Source: an uncultured Paludibaculum sp.
Lineage (GTDB): Bacteria > Acidobacteriota > Terriglobia > Bryobacterales > Bryobacteraceae
Direction of reading: 5' to 3'
Assembly (NCBI RefSeq): GCF_963665245.1
Contig: NZ_OY762267.1
Coordinates: 2,356,001-2,420,000, forward strand
Length of the DNA stretch: 64,000 bases
Below are positions 8,352 to 17,136 of this stretch, one piece after another. The position numbers were made by a program, and so were the translations under genes. The notes beneath the pieces are model-generated. The model did no database searches and was not told the DNA's origin. It was given only the letters and a program-made list of their open reading frames with translations. Numbering within the stretch: position 1 is the stretch's first letter; the number at the start of each line of letters is the position of its first letter.

Positions 8352-9800
8352 CTAGAGCCGTTCCAGAAGACCGGTGAGAAAGCGATAGAAGGGCTCGACT
8401 GAGGAGATCTTCAGCCGCTCACTGGGACTGTGGACGTCCACAATGTGCGGGCCGAACGAGATCATCTCCATGCCGTCGTGCTTCTCGCCAATCACTCCGC
8501 ATTCCAGACCGGCGTGCATCGCCATCAGTTCCGGAACGTGCCCAAGGATCTCGTTGTGAGCCGCCTTGGACAGCCGCACGATCTCGCTAGCCGGTTCGGG
8601 CTTCCAGCCCGGGTAGCCTCCGGTCTGTTCCGTCTGAAAGCCCCCGGCGGCAAAGACGGTGCTGACCATGCGCGCCGCCGCCAGTTTGCTGGTGAGAATG
8701 GGACTGCGCTGGCTGGTCTCGATTTCGACTGTGCCGTCCCTGGTGAGTACGATGGCCAGATTGGTGGAAGTCTGCACGAGCCCAGGGACATCCGGGCTCA
8801 TGGCTAGCACGCCATGATGCTGGCTGGCCAGGGTATCGACCACCGCACGAGCATCGGTATCCGACAGGACCTGTTCCGGGCGGGGCGCCGGCTCCGCCGT
8901 GATCCGCAGGCCGGGATCAAAGGAGCCGAGATCGGCGCGCAGAGCGGCCTGCCATTCGTCCAGCACGGCGTTCAATTCGGGGATGCGCACCGGATCCACC
9001 ACAACGATGGCCGAGGCCTCGCGCGGAATTGCATTGCGTTTGCTGCCGCCCTGTAGACTTGCGATGGCCATGGGCACGCGATCCAGAAGGACTTGCATCA
9101 CCTGGCCCAGGATACGTACGGCGTTACCGCGGCCTTTGTTGATGTCGAGGCCGGAGTGGCCGCCCTGCAATCCACTGATCCGAACGCGCAGGGCATCGCC
9201 CGGCGGCACGGATTGGAACTGGACCGCACGCCGGGCCACGGTGTTCAGACCTCCGGCGCAGCCTATGCAAAGTGCGCCTTCCTCTTCGCCGTCGAGGTTG
9301 AGGAAGTACTTCGAGCGCAGCAGTCCGGTGGGGAATTCCGACGCGCCGGTAAGGCCGCTCTCCTCGTCGATGGTGAAGACGAACTCCAACGGGCCGTGGG
9401 CCACGTCCGTGCTCTCCATTACGGCAAGGGCAGCGGCCACACCGACTCCATTGTCCGCGCCGAGTGTCGTGCCCGCGGCCTTGACCCAGTCACCGTCGAT
9501 CACCACTTGGATTGGATCGGTATCGAAGTTGTGCGCCGTGCCTTCGTTCTTTTCGCAGACCATGTCGAGATGGCCCTGCAGCGCGGCCATTGGCGCGCCT
9601 TCGCGACCCGGCCGCGCCGGCTTTCTCACGACGACATTTCCGACGGCATCCTGGATCGCTTCCAGACCGAGAGCCGACGCCTGGCCCAATACGTAGGCGC
9701 GGGCCGCCTGCTCTTTGGCCGACGCGCGAGGAATGGCCGAGATGGCCGCAAAGTGCCGCCAGAGGGGCTGGGGCTGGAGATCAGCGAGAGTAAGAGTCAT
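8352..9800 (-). CDS. pepD: Aminoacyl-histidine dipeptidase (beta-Ala-His dipeptidase), M20 family
   Basis: A 482-residue M20-family metallopeptidase of the PepD type, the usual length for this subfamily. The dinuclear zinc site is visible in order: ALQGHLDMVCEKN (first His and Asp), GTTLGADNGVGVAAALA (bridging Asp), FTIDEESGLTGA (catalytic Glu pair), FLNLDGEEEGALCIGCAGG, and the C-terminal metal His in GPHIVDVHSPSERL. HSGLDINKGRGNAVRILG marks the lid domain. The enzyme hydrolyses Xaa-His dipeptides and other short peptides in the cytoplasm, supplying amino acids. It follows the LysR gene on the same strand by 87 bases. Known family members are not secreted, and no leader is present here. Confidence 0.93.
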   Translation of the reverse strand: MTLTLADLQPQPLWRHFAAISAIPRASAKEQAARAYVLGQASALGLEAIQDAVGNVVVRKPARPGREGAPMAALQGHLDMVCEKNEGTAHNFDTDPIQVVIDGDWVKAAGTTLGADNGVGVAAALAVMESTDVAHGPLEFVFTIDEESGLTGASEFPTGLLRSKYFLNLDGEEEGALCIGCAGGLNTVARRAVQFQSVPPGDALRVRISGLQGGHSGLDINKGRGNAVRILGQVMQVLLDRVPMAIASLQGGSKRNAIPREASAIVVVDPVRIPELNAVLDEWQAALRADLGSFDPGLRITAEPAPRPEQVLSDTDARAVVDTLASQHHGVLAMSPDVPGLVQTSTNLAIVLTRDGTVEIETSQRSPILTSKLAAARMVSTVFAAGGFQTEQTGGYPGWKPEPASEIVRLSKAAHNEILGHVPELMAMHAGLECGVIGEKHDGMEMISFGPHIVDVHSPSERLKISSVEPFYRFLTGLLERL

Positions 9801-9887
9801 ATGAAACCGCTTCCTGATTCGACCCCACTATCGTACAGTGGGGGGCTTCCCCAAGGTGCCCACGGGATTCCCTCTGCCGTCCGATTG

Positions 9888-10796
9888 CTAGAGCGCCTGT
9901 CCTATCTTGCGGATGGTGTCCCTCAACCATAGATGAGCTCCGTCGGTGCTCATTCTGGGGTGCCACGCCATCAGGTATTGAAATTTCCCGAGGATCTCCG
10001 GCGGCCGAAGAATCCTCAGTGCGGGATTGTCACGCTCCAGATGAGCCATGCGCCCAGGCACGGTGGCAATGAGGTCGGTCCCGGCCACGGCGCGGAGGGC
10101 GGTGGCGAAGTAGGGCACGGTGAGTGGGCAATGACGATGGGCTCCGATCGCGGCCAAACGCTTGTCTGGAATGGTCTGTAGACCGCCCAGGATCCCCACC
10201 CCAACGTGGCGCGCATCCACATACTGTTTCAGGGTCACTGCGCGGAAGAGGTGGCTGGCCCTGGACACCACGCAGGCGAACTCGTCCTCAAAGATGACCT
10301 CTCGGGCAAAGCGTGGCGGGAGGTAGCCATCGTCAGCATTCAGCAGCAGGTCCAGCCGGCCGCGCTCCATGGCTTCGAAGGTGCCGTCGTGGAGTGCGGT
10401 GAATTCGAAGGAGACGCGGCTCTCCGGGCGCAGCAATGAGCGTGCCAGCAGGGGGCAGAGGACTTGAGCCGCGTGGTCAGTCACGGCAACGCGGAAGGCG
10501 GCCTCCTCGGTGTCCGGGTTGAAGTCGGAACCGCTCAACAGGCGATCGAGCCGGGGCAGCGTGGATTCCAGTTCCCGCAGGAGACGCTGCCCCTTTGGGG
10601 TGGGCTCATATCCCGCAGGGCTCCGCACTAGCAGGTCGTCGTGGAACAACACGCGGAGGCGCTGCAGCGAGCGGCTGACCGCCGGTTGGGTGAGAAGCAA
10701 TCGCGAGGCCGCGCGGGTCACGTTGCGCTCCTCGGCAAGGACGGTGAAAACGACCAGCAGGTTGAGATCGGCCTGACGAAGATTCTGGATTCTCAT
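9888..10796 (-). CDS. LysR-family transcriptional regulator
   Basis: A 302-residue LysR-type regulator. I chose the ATG at 10796 (MRIQNLRQADLNLLVVFTVL); the frame continues upstream but that extension is Arg/Pro-rich and overlaps the SDR gene. The N-terminal winged helix is plain: ERNVTRAASRLLLTQPAVSR, then LQRLRVLFHDDLLVRSPAGY. The effector domain follows from about residue 90 (AAFRVAVTDHAAQVLCPLL), of the NodD/LinR-like subgroup. It is divergent from the SDR gene with 125 bases between the starts, the classical arrangement in which a LysR protein controls its neighbour and itself. The effector is unknown. Confidence 0.9.
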   Translation of the reverse strand: MRIQNLRQADLNLLVVFTVLAEERNVTRAASRLLLTQPAVSRSLQRLRVLFHDDLLVRSPAGYEPTPKGQRLLRELESTLPRLDRLLSGSDFNPDTEEAAFRVAVTDHAAQVLCPLLARSLLRPESRVSFEFTALHDGTFEAMERGRLDLLLNADDGYLPPRFAREVIFEDEFACVVSRASHLFRAVTLKQYVDARHVGVGILGGLQTIPDKRLAAIGAHRHCPLTVPYFATALRAVAGTDLIATVPGRMAHLERDNPALRILRPPEILGKFQYLMAWHPRMSTDGAHLWLRDTIRKIGQAL

Positions 10797-10811
10797 GAGC
10801 ACCCACCATGT

Positions 10812-10840
10812 TTTACACGCATTGTTTCTATAGCCATTAT
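10812..10840 (+). promoter_or_regulatory. Predicted promoter of the SDR gene in the LysR/SDR divergent region
   Basis: TTTACA (10812-10817), a 17-base spacer and CATTAT (10835-10840) form a sigma-70-like promoter reading toward the SDR gene. It lies in the most AT-rich part of the 125-base divergent region, where a LysR regulator would be expected to bind. I could not single out a convincing T-N11-A box. Confidence 0.4.
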
Positions 10841-10921
10841 GCATTGGGATTATTTCTCTCCATCGCGCATAGTAGTCCTGTGAGCAGCAGTCAGAACCCG
10901 GAGAAAGAAAGCGAGAGAGAA

Positions 10922-11650
10922 ATGGCACGCACTGCAATCGTGACTGGAGCATCGCGCGGCATCGGCCGCACGATCGCGAAGAGACTGGCCGCGGACGGCT
11001 TCTCAGTTGTCGTGAACTACGCCAACAGCGCCGCACAGGCCGACGCCGTGGTGGCCGAGATCGAGGCGGCCGGAGGGCAAGCGCTCGCAGTGAAGGCGGA
11101 CATTTCCCAAACCGCAGACGTGGAGCGCCTTTTTGAGGAGACCGCACAGCGCCTTGGATCCATTGATGTGGTGGTGAACAACTCAGGCATCATGCCGTTG
11201 TCGCCTATTGGGAAGAACGATGTGGAGTTGTTCGATCGCGTGATCAGCACCAACCTGCGCGGAACCTTTCTGGTGCTGGCGCAGGCGGCGCAGCGCGTCG
11301 CCGAGGGTGGGCGCATCATCGCCTTCTCCAGCAGCGTGCTGGCCAAGTCGTTTCCGGCGTACGGTCCGTATATCGCCTCGAAGGCCGGCGTGGAGGGCCT
11401 GGTGCACGTCTTGGCCAACGAGTTGCGTGGGCGCAAGATCACTGTGAACGCGGTAGCGCCGGGACCGGTGGCAACGGAGCTCTTCCTCACCGGCAAGAGT
11501 CCCGAGCAGATCGCTCAGATCAGCAACATGGCTCCTCTAGAGCGGTTGGGGCAGCCGGAGGATATCGCGGGGGTAGTTTCATTCCTGGCTGGGCCCGATG
11601 GAAGCTGGATCAATTCGCAGGTGCTTCGGGCAAACGGCGGATTTGCCTGA
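10922..11650 (+). CDS. SDR-family oxidoreductase (FabG-like)
   Basis: A 242-residue classical short-chain dehydrogenase. The start at 10922 (MARTAIVTGASRGIGRTIAK) places the TGxxxGIG cofactor motif at residues 8-15. Downstream are NNSGIMPLSP (NNAG-like), the catalytic serine in IIAFSSSVLAK, the YxxxK pair in YGPYIASKAGVEGL, and the carboxyl-terminal VNAVAPGPVATELF. An acidic residue that would block the NADP phosphate is not evident, and VVNYANS suggests NADP use. It is divergent from the LysR gene, which probably regulates it. Members reduce a wide range of ketones and aldehydes; the substrate is not predictable. It converges on the barrel gene with a 61-base gap. Confidence 0.9.
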   Translation: MARTAIVTGASRGIGRTIAKRLAADGFSVVVNYANSAAQADAVVAEIEAAGGQALAVKADISQTADVERLFEETAQRLGSIDVVVNNSGIMPLSPIGKNDVELFDRVISTNLRGTFLVLAQAAQRVAEGGRIIAFSSSVLAKSFPAYGPYIASKAGVEGLVHVLANELRGRKITVNAVAPGPVATELFLTGKSPEQIAQISNMAPLERLGQPEDIAGVVSFLAGPDGSWINSQVLRANGGFA

Positions 11651-11711
11651 GCACGGAGGGGAGGCAAACGGACAACTGCGGTATGGAAGGGCTGCCAACT
11701 GGGCCGTCATC

Positions 11712-12320
11712 TCAGAAGTGAAACGCGATCCCGATGAGCGGCACAAGGTGGTGGCGTCCGGAGGAGCCGCTGAGCCCGGCTCCGGTAACGAGATTGCGTA
11801 CCTCGCCGCGCAGACTGAGACCACGTGTCAGCCGGAAGTCGAGGCCGCCTCCGAATTGAAAGATGCCATGCGCAGTCGAGTTGGACGTGAGGGGTTGGGT
11901 GGAGTCCCCACTCACCACCGGGTAGCTGAAGCTGCCCACTCCTCCTCCCAATGTGCCGTAGACTGATGTGCGCGACTGGAGGGGCACCATCAAACGGAAC
12001 CCTGCGGTAATGCTGCTGAATCCGTTGTTGATACGGCCGGGCACACTGGCCGAACCGCTGGCATACAGGCCGAAGATCGGCGCGACGTCGATCCAGATGC
12101 TGCCCGCGGCCGTGCGCGCAACCTGATAACCATATCCTGTGGCGCTAGACATGCCTATAGTACCGTTCGCGGTTACGTTCGTGCCGCGAATGGTCGAGGA
12201 CTTGATCGGCAGAGGCCCATAGGAAAACGACACATCCTTGTTCTGAACCCTTTGCGCCGAAACCGGGCCAGACAGCAGGACCGCACAAGCGAGCAAAAGA
12301 CCGCGAGACTTCATTCGCAT
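11712..12320 (-). CDS. Outer-membrane beta-barrel protein
   Basis: A 202-residue exported protein. I chose the ATG at 12320 (MRMKSRGLLLACAVLLSGPV) because AGGA lies five bases upstream and it opens a clear signal peptide cleaved near VSAQ. The mature chain alternates polar and hydrophobic residues in short Gly-rich strands, for example TSVYGTLGGGVGSFSYPV and GIFQFGGGLDFRLTRGLSLR, and ends in HLVPLIGIAFHF, with the terminal Phe of outer-membrane barrels. This fits the small OmpA/opacity-like eight-strand barrel class. No enzyme motif is seen. It is convergent with the SDR gene and divergent from the secreted protein at 12541. Confidence 0.7.
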   Translation of the reverse strand: MRMKSRGLLLACAVLLSGPVSAQRVQNKDVSFSYGPLPIKSSTIRGTNVTANGTIGMSSATGYGYQVARTAAGSIWIDVAPIFGLYASGSASVPGRINNGFSSITAGFRLMVPLQSRTSVYGTLGGGVGSFSYPVVSGDSTQPLTSNSTAHGIFQFGGGLDFRLTRGLSLRGEVRNLVTGAGLSGSSGRHHLVPLIGIAFHF

Positions 12321-12540
12321 AGGTTCCTTGCCATCTCCTTCCGGTTTCTCCATCATCCGCCACGAGCATATTACATAGATTTCCAGGACGAAGGCGCAGA
12401 TATCCGCTGAATGGCTGAATTTTCCGCTGAGTGGCCGATGCCGGTCAGAACAGTTTGCGGCCAGTCAGCACCGAGACGCGCCGCCTGACGGTTTCCCGTT
12501 GTCCAGCCGGAGAGCGCCTCCTATACTGAAGTCGCCCAAA

Positions 12541-13017
12541 ATGCGCCGAGCGATCACAAGCTTCATCGTTGCCACTTCACTCTGTGCCCTGTCACCGGGA
12601 GCGGAGCACAAGACGTGGTCAAAGATCCGCTACGTGGGTGGAACCGTGGTGATCAAGACGAGCCCATACGACTACAACACCACTCTCACGGTGGGCCTTA
12701 ATCCGGAACCAATTGTGGTGGCAATCGCGCCGGCACGGCCGTTCGCCCCGCTCCAGACAATCCGCATTAAGCCAGATCGCGTGATCTCTCTCAGCCTCGG
12801 CCAGAATGCATGGAACCGCGTGTCGGAAGTCCGCGGAGCGAAGCTTCCCGCCAGAGCGCCCAGCCTCTTTGGTTTGCTGGAGGATCACGGATTCATGGGC
12901 ATTGTGTACAAGACAGACGAAGGAAAGCCGGCAGCGATCCTGCTGGATACCTACTATCGCTGGCCCATCCTGTCCGTCCTCAAGGAACTCACAGGAAAGG
13001 GAATTGAGGGATATTGA
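12541..13017 (+). CDS. Small secreted protein of unknown function upstream of a two-component system
   Basis: A 158-residue protein that I do not recognise. The ATG at 12541 (MRRAITSFIVATSLCALSPG) gives a normal Sec signal peptide cleaved near SPGAEH; an upstream TTG at 12499 would bury that signal. The mature part has several short beta-rich stretches (KIRYVGGTVVIKTSPYDYNT, PLQTIRIKPDRVISLSLG) and then FGLLEDHGFMGIVYKTDEGK, without cysteines or known catalytic motifs. It ends 34 bases before the histidine kinase start on the same strand, so the two are probably co-transcribed. A periplasmic or sensory accessory role is possible but unproven. Confidence 0.6.
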   Translation: MRRAITSFIVATSLCALSPGAEHKTWSKIRYVGGTVVIKTSPYDYNTTLTVGLNPEPIVVAIAPARPFAPLQTIRIKPDRVISLSLGQNAWNRVSEVRGAKLPARAPSLFGLLEDHGFMGIVYKTDEGKPAAILLDTYYRWPILSVLKELTGKGIEGY

Positions 13018-13051
13018 TAGGTACCATCGGTCCCATGTGAGCGAATTCGCA

Positions 13052-14947
13052 ATGTCGTCCAGCCTCACGTATCTTGTATCGCTGATTGTTTATACGCTCG
13101 GCGCCTTCACCTTCTGCATACTGACGGCGTTCTACTGGGGTGAGCACAGGCGCTCCCGCGCGGCCGGCAGTCCGACGGTGTTCCGCGGCTTTACCTTCGC
13201 TTGCGCCACTGCATTTCTCTGCAGTCTTCTCTATCAGGAAGGCGTCATCCAGGCAGCCTGGATCATTCTGGTGAGAAACCTGGCGACGGGGCTGGCCCCA
13301 CCTCTCATGCTTCATCTGGTCTTTGAGATCGAGGCGCAGCGGCTCGAGCGTATTCGCATATGGCGATGGACTCTGGCGGCGTTTTACGCCGCCGGCGCCG
13401 CCTCGGCATCGGCCAGAGGGCTCAACGAGACTGGTTGGCTTTCCACACCGGGCGGGGATGCATTGTTCCGCGCCCCAGCGGTGCTGTTGGCCGTCACGGC
13501 GGGCGCAGGCATGGTGCTGCTGAGCGCGGCGCGCCATCGGAGTCCAGAAAGGGATCGCGGACACCGTCGGCGGATGTTGGTGGTATTGGTTCTGTTATTG
13601 CTATCGGCCGCCGGTGCGGCCGCTGGAATGGACTTCGCAGGACAGGCGTCGGATTACCTGCTTTTAGCATTCATGGGCCTCTGTCTATATCGGAAGGAGC
13701 GACTGATCTTCATCGATCTCCTTGTAAAGGGTGGCACATTCCTACTGGTGGGCCTTGTGGTCCTGGTGCCCGCCCTCACGGTCGGATCGCTGTACCTGGA
13801 TCGCTGGCCCGTCACGCCACTCTATGCCTTGACTCTGTTCGTGCTGGCTTTCTGGCTGATGAGCCCCTGGGTCTACGGGCGTGTGGCGCGCCTGGTGGAT
13901 CGACGGTGGCTGGGACGGCCCTATTCCGCAGCGGAAGCCGAACGGCAGTTCCTGCACGAGATTCAGTCGGCAACAACTGAGGACGAGTTGCACGCCGGCG
14001 CCGCGGGAAGCCTCGGCGGAATCTTCCAAACCTCCGCCAGTCTTCAATTCGGTGCGTCACCCGAACCCGAATCGGACCTGAACGATGCCGGTGACGACGG
14101 GGTTTCCACTGATCTTGCGCTGAATGGGGCGCGGCTGGGCCGCATCCACCTGGCGGGCCGTCCGAGCGGCATCCCCTTCCTCAGCGACGACCGCCGCCTG
14201 CTGCAATCCCTCGCCGGCGCACTCAGTCTGGCCCTGGAAAATGTTCGTTTCCGGGCGGACCTGCGCCGCCAGGAGACCCGTGAGCAGCAACTACGATTGC
14301 TGGCGAGCCGGGCCGAATTGCGGGCCCTGCGTGCGCAGATCAATCCCCACTTCTTGTTCAACACCCTGAGCGTCATAGCCGGCTTGGTCCACGACCAGCC
14401 GCAACTGGCGGACGAAACCATCGAGCACCTGGCACAAGTCTTCCGCTACACGTTGCGCAACTCAGAAAATGAGTGGTCGCTGGTGAGCGAGGAGGTCGAG
14501 TTCATGACCGCCTACCTCCGCATCGAGCAAGCTCGATTTGGTGACCGGTTGCGGGTAGTATTTGAGATCGACCCCGCCGCGGCGCGGCTGTCGATCCCCA
14601 CAATGAGCGTTCAGCCGCTGATCGAGAACGCAATCAAGCATGGCGTTTTCTCCAAAGAGGGACGGGGCACCGTCCGCCTGCGGGCAACTCTGGAAGACGA
14701 TCTCCTCACCTTGCAGGTGTTCGACGACGGTCCCGGTTTTCCGCCTGGATTCGCATTGACCACCGGGGGCGAGGGCCATGGCCTCAGAAACGTGGCGGAA
14801 CGGCTGCAGGGCTACTATGGGGGTTCGGCGGCGTTGTCCTGGTCGAGCAACGAGCACGGTACGGCAGTTGTGCTGACATTTCCGCAAGATGCCGTGGCCG
14901 CACATCGGAAGGAGGAGCGTGATCCGCATTCTTATCGTCGACGATGA
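13052..14947 (+). CDS. LytS-type membrane sensor histidine kinase
   Basis: A 631-residue kinase. The ATG at 13052 (MSSSLTYLVSLIVYTLGAFT) opens the first of about seven membrane helices within residues 1-270; the longer frame overlaps the previous gene. A GAF-like segment follows (about 310-420), then a short coiled region and the His_kinase domain with the phosphoacceptor in AQINPHFLFNTLSVIAGL, then the ATPase domain with PLIENAIKHG (N box), VFDDGPGFPPGF and GHGLRNVAERL (G boxes). LytS-type kinases sense envelope or small-molecule signals and phosphorylate LytTR regulators. Its 3' end overlaps the response-regulator start by 29 bases, indicating translational coupling. The signal is unknown. 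Confidence 0.92.
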   Translation: MSSSLTYLVSLIVYTLGAFTFCILTAFYWGEHRRSRAAGSPTVFRGFTFACATAFLCSLLYQEGVIQAAWIILVRNLATGLAPPLMLHLVFEIEAQRLERIRIWRWTLAAFYAAGAASASARGLNETGWLSTPGGDALFRAPAVLLAVTAGAGMVLLSAARHRSPERDRGHRRRMLVVLVLLLLSAAGAAAGMDFAGQASDYLLLAFMGLCLYRKERLIFIDLLVKGGTFLLVGLVVLVPALTVGSLYLDRWPVTPLYALTLFVLAFWLMSPWVYGRVARLVDRRWLGRPYSAAEAERQFLHEIQSATTEDELHAGAAGSLGGIFQTSASLQFGASPEPESDLNDAGDDGVSTDLALNGARLGRIHLAGRPSGIPFLSDDRRLLQSLAGALSLALENVRFRADLRRQETREQQLRLLASRAELRALRAQINPHFLFNTLSVIAGLVHDQPQLADETIEHLAQVFRYTLRNSENEWSLVSEEVEFMTAYLRIEQARFGDRLRVVFEIDPAAARLSIPTMSVQPLIENAIKHGVFSKEGRGTVRLRATLEDDLLTLQVFDDGPGFPPGFALTTGGEGHGLRNVAERLQGYYGGSAALSWSSNEHGTAVVLTFPQDAVAAHRKEERDPHSYRRR

Positions 14948-15656
14948 GGCACCGACCCGGGTGCGCTTGCGCCAGATGCTCGGCGCGCATCCGGATGTGG
15001 AGGTTGTGGGGGAGGCCGAATCCGGCACACAGGCGATGGAGATGGTGGGACAACTCCGGCCGGAGGTGCTTCTGCTGGATATCCAGATGCCTGGCAGCAG
15101 CGGTATCGACGTGGCCGCCTGTTTGCCGCAGCCCCGTCCGCATGTGGTTTTCTGCACAGCCCATGACCAATATGCCGTCGAAGCATTCGAGCTGAATGCG
15201 GTGGATTATCTATTGAAGCCGATCAACCGGGCTCGTCTGGCACAGGCTCTTGATCGCATCCGCACACTCCCTCCGTCGGGTACTCAGGACGAGGCGCTGG
15301 ATCGTGCCGCCCGCCCGAGAGGCACCACTCCGGCACGGTTTCTGGCAAGGAAGGGCGCGCAGTACGTCGTGATCGGAGAAGATCGCGTGCAGTACTTCGG
15401 ATCCGAAGGCAGCCTGACACGGCTAACCTCGGATCAGGGCGAGTACTGGATGGATCCCTCTCTCAACGACCTGGAACGCCGGCTCGACGCGACTCGATTC
15501 TTCCGCATCTCGCGCGCCGCACTGATCAACCTGAATGCGGTCACTCAGGTGGAAGCGGAAGCGGGCGGTGGCGGGCATGTCACACTGCGGAACAACGTCC
15601 GGCTGGAGGTGAGCCGCCGGCGCTTCCGTGAGTTGCTCAACTCGCTGGCGGGCTAG
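14919..15656 (+). CDS. LytTR-family response regulator
   Basis: A 245-residue regulator. I chose the GTG at 14919 (VIRILIVDDEAPTR) because GGAAGGAGGA sits at ideal distance before it; an ATG at 14889 lies within the kinase gene and lacks a ribosome site. The receiver domain shows the acidic pair Asp8-Asp9, the phosphoacceptor Asp54 in LLLDIQMPGSSG, the Thr in VVFCTAHDQYA and the Lys in VDYLLKPINRA. The C-terminal LytTR DNA-binding domain covers about residues 140-245, with FFRISRAALINLNAV and VRLEVSRRRFRELL. It is the partner of the upstream kinase. LytTR proteins bind pairs of short direct repeats; targets are not identifiable here. Confidence 0.93.
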   Translation: MIRILIVDDEAPTRVRLRQMLGAHPDVEVVGEAESGTQAMEMVGQLRPEVLLLDIQMPGSSGIDVAACLPQPRPHVVFCTAHDQYAVEAFELNAVDYLLKPINRARLAQALDRIRTLPPSGTQDEALDRAARPRGTTPARFLARKGAQYVVIGEDRVQYFGSEGSLTRLTSDQGEYWMDPSLNDLERRLDATRFFRISRAALINLNAVTQVEAEAGGGGHVTLRNNVRLEVSRRRFRELLNSLAG

Positions 15657-15802
15657 CCGGCCGATCCCCCTTTCGAGTTAGCAGTGCTGCCCTCAATCGG
15701 GGTTGCGCTTCGCCGGGCGCAAACCATGACAATAGAAGCTACAGGGGCGATCCGGCAGAGCTGTTGGCTACTCCGCTTCAACGACCAAGCGGGGGCGCAT
15801 CG

Positions 15803-15844
15803 ATGAGCGAAACGCATTCGGATTTCGAGCGGAGACGACTATGA
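15803..15844 (+). other. 13-codon upstream reading frame with duplicated start sequence
   Basis: An ATG at 15803 starts a 13-codon frame ([13 protein letters not shown]) whose TGA stop overlaps the ATG of the aldo/keto reductase (CTATGA). Its first eleven bases, ATGAGCGAAAC, are the same as those of the real gene 38 bases downstream, so the two N-termini are MSETHSDF and MSETTKTF. It could be a leader peptide that couples translation, or simply a short tandem duplication. No expression evidence exists in the sequence. Confidence 0.35.
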
Positions 15845-16692
15845 GCGAAACCACAAAAACATTCAGGATTGGCGGGGCCATGGAAGTGAACCGCCTTGGC
15901 TTTGGAGCCATGCGTATTACAGGCAAGGGTGTCTGGGGCGAACCCAAGGACCCGGCGGAGGCGAAGCGAGTGCTTCAGCGCGCTGTGGAGTTGGGCGTCA
16001 ACTTCATCGACACGGCCGACAGCTATGGGCCGGCGGTGAGCGAGCGACTGATCGGTGAGGCGCTTTCGCCGTACGCCAAGGGAGTCATCGTTGCCACCAA
16101 GGCCGGCCTCACCCGTCAGGGCCCCGATCTCTGGCGGCCGGTCGCCAGGCCCGAGTATCTGCAACAACAGGTGGAGATGAGCCTCCGTCTGCTTCAAACG
16201 GACGTGATCGATCTGTGGCAGTTGCATCGCATCGATCCCAAAGTGCCGGTGGAGGAGTCGCTGGGCATAATTGCCAGGCTTCAGCAGCAGGGCAAGATCC
16301 GTCATGTGGGCTTGAGCGAGGTGAAGGTGCCGGAGATTGAGCAGGCGCGCAAGGTGATCGAGATCGTCAGCGTGCAGAATCTCTACAACGTCGGCGACCG
16401 GCAGCACGAGGATGTGCTCGACTATTGCGAGGCGAACAACATCGCCTTCATCCCGTGGTTTCCCGTCGCGGCTGGCAAACTGGCACAACCGGGCGGCAAG
16501 CTGGACGAAGTATCGAAGCGGCACGGCGCTACGGTCGCCCAGCTTTCGGTGGCCTGGTTGCTGCATCGCAGTCCGGTGATGCTCCCAATCCCGGGGACTT
16601 CGTCGGTCGCCCACCTGGAAGAGAACATGCAGGCAGCGGGCATCCAACTATCAACGGTGGAGATGGCCGAAATCGAGCAGGCCGCGAAATAG
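15841..16692 (+). CDS. Aldo/keto reductase
   Basis: A 283-residue TIM-barrel NADPH-dependent reductase of the bacterial AKR group. The catalytic tetrad is visible: Asp and Tyr in [19 protein letters not shown], Lys in [13 protein letters not shown] and His in [13 protein letters not shown]. The cofactor-binding C-terminal part has [19 protein letters not shown]. The [11 protein letters not shown] stretch and [13 protein letters not shown] segment ([14 protein letters not shown]) are typical of YdbC/YajO-like enzymes. It reduces aldehydes or ketones; the physiological substrate is unknown. The start ATG at 15841 is supported by similarity from residue 1 onward. It converges on the S4 gene with 22 bases between. 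Confidence 0.92.
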   Translation: MSETTKTFRIGGAMEVNRLGFGAMRITGKGVWGEPKDPAEAKRVLQRAVELGVNFIDTADSYGPAVSERLIGEALSPYAKGVIVATKAGLTRQGPDLWRPVARPEYLQQQVEMSLRLLQTDVIDLWQLHRIDPKVPVEESLGIIARLQQQGKIRHVGLSEVKVPEIEQARKVIEIVSVQNLYNVGDRQHEDVLDYCEANNIAFIPWFPVAAGKLAQPGGKLDEVSKRHGATVAQLSVAWLLHRSPVMLPIPGTSSVAHLEENMQAAGIQLSTVEMAEIEQAAK

Positions 16693-16714
16693 GGAACTGC
16701 CGACCGACGGGCCG

Positions 16715-17095
16715 TCAGGCGCGGCCGCGGAAACGTTGGATCTCCCGGCGATCCCGCTTGGACGGCCGTCCGTCACGGAGAGCCTCGAACGGCGACATGG
16801 TCTTACGTTCCTCGGCGCGTTGGCGCCGCAGTTCGCGGCTTTCGTCGGATTCCTGGTACAGCGTCTGGGCCACAGTCGCCGGGCCGCGCATCTCGCTCAA
16901 CTGGAGCACCTCGATGCCGTACTCGCCACTGTCGTTGATCACTTGCAGACGGTCGCCCACTTTGACATCGCGCGCCGCCTTGGCCGCCACCCCATTGGAT
17001 TGGATCCGTCCTAACTCGCAGGCCTTCGCGGCTAGAGCCCGGGTCTTGAAGAACCGGGCAGCCCAAAGCCATTTGTCCATCCTGACGCGCTCCAT
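16715..17095 (-). CDS. hslR: S4-domain RNA-binding protein, HslR (heat-shock protein 15) type
   Basis: A 126-residue protein. The first 65 residues are an S4 RNA-binding domain: MDKWLWAARFFKTRALAAKA, then CELGRIQSNGVAAKAARDVK and VGDRLQVIN. The C-terminal half is basic and charged (ELRRQRAEERKTMSPFEALR and KRDRREIQRFRGRA), as in HslR. In Escherichia coli Hsp15 binds free 50S subunits that carry a stalled nascent chain and helps recycle them; a similar role is inferred. The start could be at 17095 (MERVRMDKW) or at the Met six codons in. It is next to, but divergently unrelated to, the ADOP gene's 3' end. Confidence 0.85.
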   Translation of the reverse strand: MERVRMDKWLWAARFFKTRALAAKACELGRIQSNGVAAKAARDVKVGDRLQVINDSGEYGIEVLQLSEMRGPATVAQTLYQESDESRELRRQRAEERKTMSPFEALRDGRPSKRDRREIQRFRGRA

Positions 17096-17136
17096 GTCCC
17101 TATTCTCCTACGAAGGAGATTCCATGCGAGCGTGGC

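Noticed and set aside
15700..15725. TTGCGC...GCGCAA hairpin as terminator of the two-component operon
   Set aside because: The stem is only six pairs and there is no T run, so I could not support termination.
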